From Isoetes taiwanensis (taxonomy: Eukaryota; Streptophyta; Lycopodiopsida; Isoetales; Isoetaceae): a DNA stretch of 64,000 bases. Position numbers and translations under genes: made by a program. The notes beneath the pieces are model-generated. The model had not been told where the DNA came from, did not search any database, and saw only the letters and a program-made list of their open reading frames with translations. Below, in pieces: positions 47,076 to 57,936 of this stretch. The stretch covers positions 11,672,050 to 11,736,049 of the forward strand of contig JAJEKV010000045.1 of the NCBI GenBank assembly GCA_021234155.1. Direction: 5' to 3'. Each line of letters opens with the position of its first letter. Positions within the stretch are counted from its first letter, which is position 1.

Positions 47076-48230
47076 TGGAAACGCACTTCAAAAGGAATCT
47101 TTGAAAGATTCCCTAAAATTCCCTTTAAAAAGTCCATTTTTATGTTTTTTTTGTGACAGGTGTGACAATTTAGTTAATTTAGGTACCTTTTTTGAGGGGT
47201 TGATTGAACATAACTCACATGCAAAAATTTTAAACAGCATTTTTTATCCTCCTAATTTAGAACAGAAAATAGTTACTTATATAAAGTGTGGCAGAAAAGG
47301 GGCAATAAAAAAAATAGCAAGGGTAGTAGAGTGACAAAGAAGTGATATATTCAAGGTTGTGAAAATTGTACAAAATTATGAACAAAATTGTCAAAAATAT
47401 AGGACATTTTGACAGACAATCATCACCTGCACCAGGGTAAATTTTAAGGACCCTAAATTTTTTCGTATCCAAATAAAGGTTGGCTAAAGCTATAAAAAGA
47501 AGAGTCCGTACATTTTGTTTTTGGCGAAATGTGATACAGTCAAGCCCTTTAGTTTTCTTCCCACTTGGCGAAATTATAAAGTTCGTATAATTTAAAATTT
47601 CTTATGTTGGCAATTTTGTCTTTGTTGGTGGTAGCTAAACGACAGCTGTTGAACTCCTTGAACTAAGCAAGTTATCATGCGTATTTTAGTTGATATATTT
47701 AAAGAGAAGAGATAATGTGCGTGTATCTGTAGATTACAACAACAATAAAAAGATGATGATGATGATGGTGCATATCTAACCATGGGGTTGGGTCTGACAA
47801 TCTTTCATATTCAGACGAACTACATTGTATGCTATGTGAATGGAAATAGCAAACATAATAAAAAAGGTGAAAGTTTTTTTCAATGTTAACATTGCAATAG
47901 TGTAATGGTCGTGGTTCTTCAATATGGCGATTCCTAAATGAAAGATATATCTGAATAGATTAGACATGGCTATTTGAATTGAAATGAGCGCGCCTAATCA
48001 GCTTCAGGGAAGGCGATTCAGCACGCCAATGCCGCAGTCAATCTCGGCTAAACTCTGAACGTCCAAAATTTTCCCCCTTTTGGAATGGCTAATTTTTTAT
48101 TTTTTTTAAGAAATGACCCTTATAAACTTTAGCCACGAAATTTTAGTAGTGGTCTAAAAAATCGCCATTTGGCGAGTTTTAGCCTCTCTTTATTACCCTG
48201 ACCTGCACTTTCTGTTCTTTACATGTTCGA
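47076..48230. other. Left non-coding flank of element B
   Basis: AT-rich, no gene supported. It lies between the left TIR and the 3' end of the transposase gene; a short (ATG)n run is at 47,751-47,766. Confidence 0.5.
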
Positions 48231-48231
48231 G

Positions 48232-51200
48232 TCATCGGACAAACTTACATTTTGCAGCAAGATCAGGATGCATCTCATCCTCCGACTCATTTATTCCCTG
48301 ATCACTTGAGCCTTCATCCTCAGCTTCACTCTCAAAACTGGATGTACTCGAACGATCTTCTTCCTCACTGTCTACAAGTGAGTCTTCATCATCATCTTTT
48401 TTTGCCACCTTTCTAGGTTGTTTGTCTAATCCACATGCTGACCTTATTAAAGTTTGAGTGACCATAACGTAACTTACTAGCAGCCGGTCGTAACAAAGTC
48501 ATATGCAAGAACCTTTACTTCAGTTAGATCTATGACGGTGATTTGCTTTGGACTTTGCTCTCTTTCCCACTCTGTTTTTACCATCTCCAAAGTATAACTC
48601 CTAATCGAAAGCACCGGGCAGCATTTGTTCTCATCCGATTGCACTTTTAATTGAGTGGGAATTCCATCCTCTCTTGTTACCTCCGTACTTTAGCTAGCGA
48701 ATGGCTTCCCAGATTCATCATTATCAGCTGGGACAGCTATGAGCATTCCTTTCTGAATCTCTGAGACTGAACCAGATACTCGAGCAACTTGTTGTGCCGT
48801 GCGTCTGGGGCCAGTGTACATGACTCTGTCATCTTCATCTGAGCTAGCCAATATCTCTACATGTTCCTCTTGATTCTCAACTTGCACAGGGAGAGTTTGC
48901 CTAGATGGCCAGTTGAATGTAACTGGTCTTCGACCTTGTAATGAAGCTTGCAACATGTCACGTTCTGAGAGAAAAAACTGAGGCCACCATAAAGCATCTG
49001 CCTCCCAAAGTGGTTAGAGCAGGACTGAATACTTGTCTCAATATAATCCAATGATTTGTTTGAGTCAAATGCTCTTCCCTCCTTTTTACTCTTTGTGATT
49101 TCTTTCAAGCTTTTTAGAGGCATTTGCTCTGCAGAGAGCATGGAACTAGTATTGGGGATGGTGCGAATGAATTGAATACCGCGGCCGGGTGCCACTTGCA
49201 AGGATGAGGCATATTTCTTTCCTTGTAAGATGGCCTTGCCATCTACAAGTGAAATTTTGATCTGATGCTGAAATGTAATGTTTCTCAAGGGCTCAATAGC
49301 ACAGTGACCCAGTTGGTCTCTCCGAAAAATCCATTCCTTGAAATCATAAGTTTCTTCTAATAACTCGATGTCTGGACGAGGATTGTAAGAATCTTGGATA
49401 ACCTCAATCATTGCTGGTAGGCTGAGTGCTTTTTTTCGAGCAAGACGTTTAGAGAACCTACTGAACATCTGATCAATTTGATCGTGTGTATGACCAACAA
49501 GCAGGAAACCAATCTTCACCTTCTTGAAGATTTGTTTCTCAACTAGCATAGCACAGTAAGCAAACAATGCCTGATTCTTATTTTCTCTTGTCGTGTTGTC
49601 TAGCTGAAGGTACAAAACCGGTGGTATATGTTCTAGATTGGAAAGAAGCTTATTCAAAATTGTGATAGTCAGATTTGGATCAGCATGAACGTTTGGATAG
49701 TTCAAAAATGCCTTGCAAGATAGTTTTCCATTAAATACCATAGCACCAACAACATGCAGGTGTATGAAATCTTCTTCAGCAGCATCCTTAGGCACATTGA
49801 CAAAGTGTGGTAGGGTGGTCTTCTTCTGGTCCATTCCATCAATAACAACCGATATGTAGTTGAGTGGTTGCTCCAGTGCTTTCTTCCTATGTTTTGTCAA
49901 TTTTCTCCTTTCTAAGGATTGTTGTTCTCTGTGCTTGTTCAGTTTCTCTTTCAATGCATCTGAAATGAAAACATGTTTAGGAAAGAACCTACTTTTAAGT
50001 AGAACTAGGCAAGAACACGTCCTGGAAGCTTACTTTTAGTGTGAAGTGTCCTTGCATTTTGTCTCTCGAAGCTTTTAATTGAGCATGTAGCACAAACAGA
50101 CATCCTATGCTTTCTAGGAATAGACACGCTGAGAAAACTCTTTTTTTCGAGAAAGCACAAAAAGTAAGAGTAGCGGATAAAGCGTTCTCCGACCTCAACA
50201 CACAGCTCCTTATAATTATCGTAGACTTCTTGTTTTGTGAAATTGTCACTCAAGTGGTACATAGGGCTGTTAGGGAGTTTCTCACAAGACTCCTTAAAGA
50301 AACCTTCCATCCAGGAAACACATTGAAGGGCATGAACTCTGGTTATACCTCCTGAATGGCAGTAGTCATTGATGCCTGGATTCTTGTCAAGCCTTTTCTT
50401 CAGGCGGTCAAGTCGTCTGCTGCCTAAAGCATGAATCAATTTGAAGGCCGTTTTGACGGGCGGTGTGGCCACCTCACCGTGTAACTAAACTTCTCACCAC
50501 AATCTGGCCTAATATTGAAGGCCAAGTAGCCCCTTTGGTCTAGCAGAGTCATTGAACTGTAACTATCACGAATCAACCTCAATTCCTTTAGTCCAATCTT
50601 AAGCATACAACGTTGAGAACAACAGTGCTTTGTATGTGTTGCCCTCAAGTGAGCCTCGTCCATAAGTTTTTTTCTTCTAACGGTTGTACATGCTTTCTTG
50701 TGTAAGTTTCGCTTAAGATTCTTACTTGCAGAAGCTTTGAATTCGAACATAGAGTCTTGTGGCTTTGGCAGGTCCTCGTCTGAGATATCAACATGAGGTG
50801 TTTCTTCATCCGACATTGTAGGAACTGGCGTTGTACTTGTCGATGCAGTGAGACTAGGAACTGGCGTTGTTTGCCTTTCCCTTGGAAAAAGAAGTCGAGG
50901 CGGATGACGTAGTTGAGTAGCTCCAGAAGTCTCATAAAACACAGGAGTAGCATGGTGCTGACTACTTTCACTAGGAGTGGCATCCTGCAGTGCAACGGAT
51001 GGTGATGGAGTCATGTGCGACCGTGTGGGCTGTCTAGGCTGAACCACGGGAGACGGACTAAAATGAACGGGAGGAGGGAGTCTGGGATCGGCTGGAGTAA
51101 AACGACTGGGTGGAGGACGGTTGCCTTGTTGTTCTGGAGGAGTGAAATGCATGGGTGGTGGCAAACGAAGCACAGGAGCAGGAGGTGGTGGCGTGAACTG

Positions 51201-51362
51201 CATTGGTGGTGGTAGCCGACGTGCACGAACAGGAGGGCTGGGGCTCTGAGTGTCAGAGTCAGAAGTTTCCTGGCCAGCAGCAACCGCTGGTGTGAAAACC
51301 ATTGGTGGAGGTAGCCGGCGAGTAGGTTGTGGTGGCTCGGACGCTCTCTTCTCTCCAGCCAT
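48232..51362 (-). pseudogene. DUF7869-like RNase H-fold transposase of element B (two frame changes, one stop)
   Basis: The ATG at 51,362 opens MAGEKRASEPPQPT. A proline-rich N-terminus carries five RLPPPMxFTP-type repeats. Then a Cys/His segment (HTKHCCSQRCMLKIGLKELR) and a core block (HSGGITRVHALQ, RKHRMSVCATCSIKS). A 74-bp intron (49,960-50,033, GTAAGC..CAG) splices in phase. The last exon has VIDGMDQKKTTLPHF, PPVLYLQLDNTTRENKN and GFLLVGHTHDQIDQMF, giving D, D and H/D residues in RNase H order, the expected catalytic acids of DNA strand transfer. A C-terminal acidic exon ends at 48,232. Frame changes near 50,465 and 48,990 and a TAA at 48,690 probably inactivate it. It is divergent from the methyltransferase gene and shares its palindrome-rich promoter. 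Confidence 0.75.
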
Positions 51363-51383
51363 AGTAAGCTCGCAGGCACAGAC

Positions 51384-52108
51384 GGTATAAATTTATACCG
51401 TGGAGAAGCACAAGAGACAGAGTGGTATAAATTTATACCAAAAGCGTATAAATTTATACAGTGGCAGTGGAAGCAAACAAGGAGCGTATAAATTTATACC
51501 GAGCAGAAGCACAAGAGACAAGAGTGGTATAAATTTACACAGAAAGCATACACATTGATACGAAAACTTTAGATCGCTGTATGTATAAACATATAGACAG
51601 AAAATATACGAAATGGCAAATGGCAGTACTACTTAAGGTAGGCGGAGGCGAGCTCATTTTCTGTATACGCAGTTTGGCTCGAAGGCGCTCGCGATCCGCC
51701 TTTTATACTTGCCCTTTTTTTCGACTTCCAGCAGCTATAAGGATCTTCATACGGACATGGCCACGTAAGTTTCGAACCCGTACCATTTCAAGTTTAGTTT
51801 TCTTTTAGAAGTTTAGACTTTCTCTAGGTCGTGGTCTTTCTGTATAAATTTATACAGTGGCTGAACCCCATCTGTATAAATTTATACCGGGTCTGAACAT
51901 GTACAGCGTGGAGGTGTACTGAAAGAGGTCTCCACGGTATAAATTTATACCGTGTGAGTTCTTCTTTGTATAAATTTATACAGAGCAGGAGGCCGAACGT
52001 GTATAAATTTATACCGAAAGAGGTCTCCACGGTATAAATTTATACCGCGGGTTACTCTGCGGTATAAATTTATACCGCGAAGACCTCTTTCGGTATAAAT
52101 TTATACCG
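51384..52108. promoter_or_regulatory. Shared divergent promoter region with 13 GGTATAAATTTATACC palindromes
   Basis: Thirteen copies (one variant, TATAAATTTACAC at 51,528) lie between the transposase ATG and the first methyltransferase exon. Many are extended to 18-22 bp of dyad by flanking CGG/CCG. Each palindrome also contains a TATAAAT sequence on both strands, so it could act as a symmetric TATA element, as an operator, or as the target of the element's own DNA-binding protein. Confidence 0.9.
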
Positions 52109-52315
52109 AAAAGGCTCAGATCCTTTAAAAATGGTAGGAAACTACAGTGTTTTTGTAAATTTACAGTGTTTTTAGAGTTAGAGCACGGGAAAAAGCTGTG
52201 TTATAACACCTAAAGTAGCTTCTCAAAGACCACATTTTTAGTACAAAATTACTAAAGAAAGTAGTGTCGTTGCCTTGTCTGACGATCTTTAAGCCCGATT
52301 TTCTTGCGTTTTCAG

Positions 52316-55300
52316 CCAAAAGATCACACTTAAACTCAAAAATCAGCCACCAGCTCCAAAGCAACAGTCCTACGAACTCAGAGACGTGACATGGTACACA
52401 CACAGGGGCGCTAGGGAACGCTACCCGACCGATTCGTACCTTTATCTTTGCAACAAGACAGGAAGGGGCAAGTTTAAGGCAGATGATTATTACCCGGCTG
52501 GAGAAATGACAAGTCTAGTGGCTTCACAAAACGAAGATGAAGTTATTATGACTTGCATTAATGACGAAGGGGATGTTGAGTACATCTTGAACACCACAAT
52601 GTTCAGAATAAGCATGTGCAAGCCAAGAGACGTGTATGAGTACATTTCCGAGAACAACAAACTTGGCTACGTAAGTACTATGACCTCTTTTCTTTTGTTC
52701 AATGCTTCTCGTATAAATTTATACACAAGGAACGCTAACTGAGAATGCTTGACTGCAGGATATAGTAGACATTTTATCCTCCGTGATTCTTTGTCCTGAA
52801 AAAGCTCTTGTGAAGGGTCTCTGGTACCCACGTACTGTTGAAGACGTAGAAAGAGACCAAGAGGAGGTAGAGGAAGAGGAAGAGGAAGAGGAAGTTGTGG
52901 TCAAAGGAAAAGGAAAACGGCAAGCTTTGGTCACCACCACAGAGCCTCCTACGAAAAAATCAAGGAAGACCAAAGCATTGACTATTGGAGAATCAGCAGA
53001 AGCATTACAGAAGGCTCCAGGGGCAGATATTGTCATGAAAAGCGCAATTTTGAAACGTGTGAATGATTCAAAGCTTCTGAAACAAACAATCTCTTTAACC
53101 TTAAGCACTATCAAGCGACCGCCAAAGAATGAAGATGGGGTCAGGGTGCTTCAAGTTCGGAAGTTGTACGCAGCACATGTGGGCATACTGAAGCAAAGAA
53201 TGAGAAGAAATCCACATGCCCATGTGTCTCCTCTGGTTGTTATGGTTAACAGAGAACAGGTCCAGGAGCTTAAGGATTACAGGAAGGCTGATTTTGAAGA
53301 CTATACCTACTACGTTCTCGGAGGAACTCATAGTTACAAAGCCAGGAAAGAATTGTCTAAAGAAGAGAGCAGGAACGAGGTTTGGAAGAGTGTGGAAGCC
53401 CATATATATGTCGGGCTGACAGATGAGGAGGCCAAAGTTGTAGCTGTGAGTCACAACCTGGACAATGACTTCAGGTTGAAGATGAGCCTCATAGACAAAA
53501 TTCGCTTCATGCACAGGGAATACATTGAGTTCAAGCAGTTGCATGGAGACGACTTTAAGAAGCAAAAGAACAAGCTCCAAGAACTTCGGGAGGCTTGTGT
53601 GACGGAATGTTGTCTAAGCTACGACACTGATAAGAAGCCTACGATGGCCGTAAAGCAGTATGACAACTACTTCCAACTTGCGTTCAGAGATGGCCAAGTA
53701 AGTATTTTCCCCTTTGTGTTTAAGTTTCTTACAGTGTTTACCAGATATGTGCATTTAAGGACAATTCCACCGCGTCCTGCATCGGTATAAATTTAAACCG
53801 GGCAATGCCACTGTATAAATTTATACCGGACCAGGACTCGGTATAAATTTATACCATTTTAAAACGCTGACGTTTAGAACCTCGGCGCACTACGGTATAA
53901 ATTTATACGGAGGGCATGAATGGGATAAATTTATACCGAAGCCTCGCCTGCCTAGATTTATTTACTGCACAACTACCTTAGCCATTAAGCTGCAGAGTTA
54001 ACGGTCCGAATTTTTAACCAGGTATGGGACCTGCAAGAAAGAATCTTCTGCATGTTTGAAGATGGTGAACTGAAAGAGCAATCCAGCAGCGGTGGCACAA
54101 AACCAAAAAAAGTTTCTGAGTCCAAACAGAAAAACATGAGCATAGTGCCATGGACACAATTACAGGGTTTGAAGAGCAAGGAAATATTTGTGCGGCTTCT
54201 TGAAAAAGTTGTTGCGAAAGAATTTACTCTCGACGAAATGGCTAAGGAAGCTAAAACGTAAGTAGACTTTACTATGCACTGTACTCAAACCATATCTAAC
54301 TCTCTCCTTCGTTGCAGTCAGAAGGACATTGTCACATGCCAGTCGGAGTTAATGAAGCAACTGAATTTAGAAGACTGGGAGGAGTGCAAACTTCTTTACC
54401 CGACATGTACAACAGACAGTGTAATAAGAGAACATGCTGTCAACTTTAGTGGCTGGGTGAGTTTGTAAGAAGAACTGCTTTGTGATTTTGTGCTTTTGTG
54501 CCTCTGCCTTACTCCTTTGTTACAAAACAAGAAGAAAGGTCTGCCAGCAGGCTTCTTGAATCTGGTTCGAAGGGCAAAAGAGGAAAGGCAAAGATTAAAA
54601 GCCATCGAACAGGGCAAGCATGTAGCTGAAAGCAGTTCTGAGGGTGGCTACGAAAGATTTACAACATATGGTCAAGACTGCTTGTACAAAGTTGTACACG
54701 GTGACTGCACCAAACTAGGGACACTGTTGGATAAGCAGAACTTCACATTGTGTATAGCAGACATTCCCTATGGTTTTCAGATCAAGGACAGCGTGTTTGA
54801 TGATGAAGCCTTTACTCATGTGCAAGTGAAGGCTTTTTTGGATGGTCTTAAGGATATCACGTTGTCTGCAAACTGGAGAGTCATAATTTTTCACTCCGAC
54901 CTTCAAACGATGTCTGTGTTAAAACCCGTGTCATTAGTCTGCAACGCCGGCTTTGAAAACTGCATCTGGTAAGACTCGGTGTCCCTTGCTTTTTGTATTT
55001 TTAAAAGATTTTGCTGCCCAAAACTCCGCGGTATAAATTTATACAGCAGGAGACCCCGCGGTATAAATTTATACAGCAGGAGACCCCTCGGTATAAATTT
55101 ATACAGCAGGAGACCCTGCGGTATAAATTTATACAGCAGACCTTATACCGTGTGCTTTCCACTTACCGTGTGTTTTCTGCTCTAGGCTGAAGACAAACGT
55201 TAAGGGTCATGGTGGTGGTCCACGGCTAGTCAGCTGCTTCGAACATTTTCACATAGGTTACTACAGCGCTGACACCAAGAAGACCATGGTGCACTTTAAC

Positions 55301-55864
55301 ACTCAAGGTGAGAAGACCCCACCGTGCAATGCATTCCAATTCCCAGCCGTCTTACAGAAGCTGAGAGACCCGCAGAGGCAAGGCGCTGTGGTGTCCCACT
55401 ACCAGAAACCCCAAAGGCTAATCAACAATCTTATACAATGGTTTTCACGCCCTGGGGACTGGGTTTTGGATGCTTTTTCAGGAAGTGGTACCACAGCTAT
55501 ATGCGCTCTTAAGCAGGGGCGTAACGTGGTGTCAGTTGACATTGACCCAGACAAAATCAGCTTCATCAGGACTCGAATCAACTCCTGCGAGTCCTTTCCA
55601 GATGAAAATGAGGAGTTGGGAGCGAAAAATGGTGCTGGGGATGCCAAAGGCACCTACACTGAAATCCAGCCTCCTATTACAGGAAGAAAAGACGAGGAGG
55701 TGGAGTTTGTAGACCTCGAACCAGTGGAGGTACAGCCCCCCAAGGAGCCAGTTCCAGTGCCATTAGAATCAGGAGCAGGTGCCTCAGGCTTTGTGGCATC
55801 ACAAGAAACAGAGCAACAGGGAGATGGGAGCCCTGTAGACTGGAAGGAGCCTCCCGTCGTATAA
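52316..55864 (+). CDS. ParB-like domain fused to a beta-class DNA amino-methyltransferase (intact, six exons)
   Basis: Exons: 52,316-52,670; 52,759-53,697; 54,022-54,257; 54,318-54,456; 54,532-54,968; 55,186-55,864. All five introns are GT-AG and every junction keeps phase, giving at least 927 codons without a stop; a short 5' exon with the ATG is unplaced. Domains: N-terminal TWYTHRGARERYP module; acidic E-run and KKSRKTK (possible nuclear signal); ParB-type domain near residues 249-330 with YYVLGGTHSYKAR; DIPYGF, motif IV, near residue 634; DAFSGSGTT, motif I (SAM binding), near residue 800. Motif IV before motif I is the beta order of N6-adenine/N4-cytosine methyltransferases. The ParB fold binds DNA or CTP in bacteria. 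I infer DNA methylation, possibly guided to the element's palindromes. The C-terminus is Pro/Glu-rich. Confidence 0.85.
52710..52724. repeat. AT palindrome in intron 1 of the methyltransferase gene
   Basis: CGTATAAATTTATACA, a single copy. Confidence 0.9.
53783..53938. repeat. AT palindrome cluster in intron 2
   Basis: Five copies, including variants TATAAATTTAAACC and GGGATAAATTTATACC, within the 324-bp intron that follows the ParB exon. Confidence 0.9.
55030..55135. repeat. Four tandem 30-bp units in intron 5, each carrying the AT palindrome
   Basis: GGTATAAATTTATACAGCAG followed by GAGACCCYKC recurs at 55,030, 55,060, 55,090 and 55,120. They lie within the last intron, between motifs IV and I. 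Confidence 0.95.
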
Positions 55865-55909
55865 ATTTATACCGACAGGTTTCAATTTCAAAATGTCGGT
55901 ATAGATTTA
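55856..55909. repeat. AT palindromes at the methyltransferase stop codon and 3' flank
   Basis: CGTATAAATTTATACCG starts inside the last codon (GTA TAA), so the palindrome itself provides the stop. A variant, GGTATAGATTTATACG, lies about 38 bp on. Confidence 0.9.
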
Positions 55910-56359
55910 TACGAGGTTCTGTAAATTATTTTCTATGATATTCGCATTTAATGCCTTTTGTATTGTTTTGGAAATCCACTAAGAAAGTTAAAATTGATTC
56001 TCTTATTCTGTCTCCAGCAATGTCTAATTACAGTAACTACTACTTCTTTTCCACATACTATTTTTTACTTTTTGTAAATTGCACTTTAAAGGCATTTTCA
56101 GATTTCTTGTACAAAAGGACACACTGCTTATGCTCCCTTTTTAACAACAATTAATTTTTTGGTTCTTCAATATTTGCTTTAACCTCTTAAAAACAGTCCC
56201 TTTTTTTTTTTCTTTTTTTTCCAAACACATTTCTTTAAAAATGCTACTTTTTATGGGATTTATTGACTGCCAAGTGTTCAACAATCTTTCCTGCTCCCTT
56301 TTTTGGTTCTTTTTTGAACTTTCAAAAAATTTCAAAGGAATCTTTCAAACGCACTTCTT
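55910..56359. other. Right non-coding flank of element B
   Basis: AT-rich with pyrimidine runs (TTTTTTTTTTTCTTTTTTTT near 56,203); no gene. Confidence 0.5.
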
Positions 56360-56394
56360 AAATAAGTGCGTTTCATTTTAAACCTTGTTGTTAA
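56360..56394 (-). repeat. Right TIR of element B with target duplication
   Basis: Read on the minus strand: TTAAC, then AACAAGGTTTAAAATGAAAC, then GCACTTATTT. A short hairpin AAACGCACTT..AAGTGCGTTT lies at the very end. Confidence 0.9.
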
Positions 56395-56606
56395 GTCGAG
56401 CTTGCCATTTGTCTTGGCAAGGTCAACGTACCACTCGGCACCCTCGTCCATTTCCTCTTCAGGGCAGGCAGGGTCAGTGGTTGCTATAAGAATCGGCCCT
56501 TCATCATCTAAGGTGAGATCATATGGTACTGCATCTGGGTCGTCTGCCCTTGCTTTCTTGGCAGGATTAGAACCCGAATTATTAGGGGTTTTCTTCCTCT
56601 TGAGCA
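56390..56606 (-). pseudogene. Element C ParB/methyltransferase-like gene, exon cut by element B
   Basis: After a splice acceptor (TTCATTTGCAG) the frame reads LKRKKTPNNSGSNPAKKARA, a basic nuclear-signal-like start, then DLTLDDEGPILIATTDPACP and EEMDEGAEWYVDLAKTNGKL, and is interrupted by element B at TTAAC. It continues at 47,044 in the same frame. The EWYVDLAKTNGK part resembles VTWYTHRGARER, the opening of element B's gene, so the inserted and the interrupted gene are likely paralogues. Confidence 0.65.
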
Positions 56607-56652
56607 CTGCAAATGAAGATGAGCACTTTTTAGAGTACTTTTCAGAACAAGA

Positions 56653-56708
56653 GATCACGCTTGGCGTGCATTTAAACCTAAATTAGTACAAATCACGCTT
56701 GGCGTGTT
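56653..56708. repeat. CACGC-type palindromes (element C), two copies
   Basis: ATCACGCTTGGCGTGCATTT and AAATCACGCTTGGCGTGTTG lie about 35 bp apart in the intron upstream of the interrupted exon; these are the cleanest copies of the family. Confidence 0.85.
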
Positions 56709-57055
56709 GGTAGCTCCTATTATTGACCATGCTATGCGTGAATTTGAAACTAAATTATTTTGCATCCACATTTTAAGCTACATACCCTTCATGAATCCAT
56801 ATTTCACACTATTTAACCTCATTGAACATTGCTATCTCCAACTGTCTAACACCGCTATATTCTATATATAAAAGCGAGCAAAATTATGTTCTCTGTAATG
56901 GACAATCGAGCATTAACCGATGTTAATACTTAAAATTCATGCAAAGCATAATAACTCAAACTCATGCAAAGCATATTAGTGAAAGGAAATATCTCAAATT
57001 CATGCAAGCATAATACTCTCCACACAAATGTGTATTACGTGGCAAATTAAATACC

Positions 57056-57200
57056 TTGAATAGGGTTTGTGGTATTACGATCAACGTCCTCAAGCTTGAG
57101 AAGTGCCGGGTTATGGGATTCCTCTTCCACCGCTTCCCTCGGCCCGTCCGCCTCGACCTCGATTCGCTTTAGAAGACATCTCCTGAGTCGCCTAGTAACA
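57056..57200 (-). other. Possible N-terminal exon of the element C gene
   Basis: A minus-strand open segment (RIEVEADGPREAVEEESHNP, ALLKLEDVDRNTTNPIQ) ends at a donor-like GTATTT. An overlapping frame opens with ATG (MSSKANRGRGGRAEGSGGRG). I cannot decide between them, and an indel may separate the two. Confidence 0.3.
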
Positions 57201-57936
57201 GAGTCGGAAGGTCGGATTGACACGCTTTGAGTACTTTCAAGAAATAGCTTTTTCTACCTGTCACGAGAAATAGAGAAATTTGAATTTCAAGAAAACACAA
57301 AATGCGGTTTGAAATATTCTTGACACATACAAATAATAATGGCGAAGACGTCCATTCAGACTTCTTTCATTAAGTTTTTAAAACCAATCTACCCAAAAAG
57401 TATCCCGCCAAATTTATCCCGCCTAAACGTAGTTAACCTAATCTTTCTTCTAATTGAATTTTCCCGACCGCGAGTTTCCATGGCGCCTTCAGCTTCTCAA
57501 ATCACCTGAGGAGACTCAAATCAGCTTCTCAAGAATGGCTCTGCACTCGGTACTCATCTCATTCCAATAGCTTGAACATTAATTTCCAATAGTAGGTGTC
57601 GAATAGCAATTTTCTCAAGTGTCGAAGATGAATGTTTCATGTTAACTACAAATCAGAAAAGGAAAGTAGGATTATGCAAGATCGACTCCATCGATCCGGA
57701 TCAGAATTGTCATGGAATTCGCCGGGGATAAGTATGTCCGAAAGTTCTGATGATTAGCTGGGCCGCGCTATGGATGAAGCTTTACCTCGCAGACACCCGG
57801 TGGGGATACTGAGTTGGAGAAAGTGTTGGAACATTTGTTGCATGGCCAAGAAACCGCTTAAAAAGGTATGTAACATGTATTACATTGTAGAAATATAGAA
57901 GTAGACAAAATTTGTTGTATTCATTGGAAAAAAAGA

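Larger units (their letters stand above)
47045..56389. mobile_element. Element B: 9,345-bp TIR transposon with a ParB-methyltransferase gene and a DUF7869-like transposase
   Basis: The left end ACAAAGTTTAAAATGAAACG and the inverted right end AACAAGGTTTAAAATGAAAC, both continuing YACTTATTT, are terminal inverted repeats of about 30 bp. A 5-bp duplication GTTAA (47,040-47,044 and 56,390-56,394; TTAAC on the minus strand) flanks them. Joining the flanks at the duplication restores one continuous minus-strand reading frame (..NGKLDL then TLFSRKKEADK..), which confirms the limits to the base or within one base. Two divergent genes fill it. The TTAA core recalls piggyBac and Kolobok target sites, but the transposase does not look like piggyBac. 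Subterminal repeats AAACGCACTT and its inverse occur at both ends. Confidence 0.9.

Noticed and set aside
47751-47768. GATGATGATGATGATGG run as a coding Asp repeat
   Set aside because: Short trinucleotide run in the non-coding flank of element B without an open frame.
51750-51790. GGGTTCGAAAC (minus strand near 51,775) as a tRNA T-arm
   Set aside because: No matching acceptor, D or anticodon stems around it.
54979-55185. Open frame with repeats of INLYSRRP
   Set aside because: It is the translation of the four 30-bp palindrome units inside intron 5, flanked by good splice sites.
51384-55909. CRISPR-like array (regular repeats with spacers)
   Set aside because: Spacing is irregular, repeats are perfect palindromes inside eukaryotic introns and promoters, and there are no cas genes.
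47040-56394. piggyBac or Kolobok identity because of the TTAA target
   Set aside because: The transposase shows DUF7869-like motifs (MDQ, LQLDN, GHTHxxID), not the piggyBac DDD core or a Kolobok THAP domain, and TTAA could be coincidental in one insertion.
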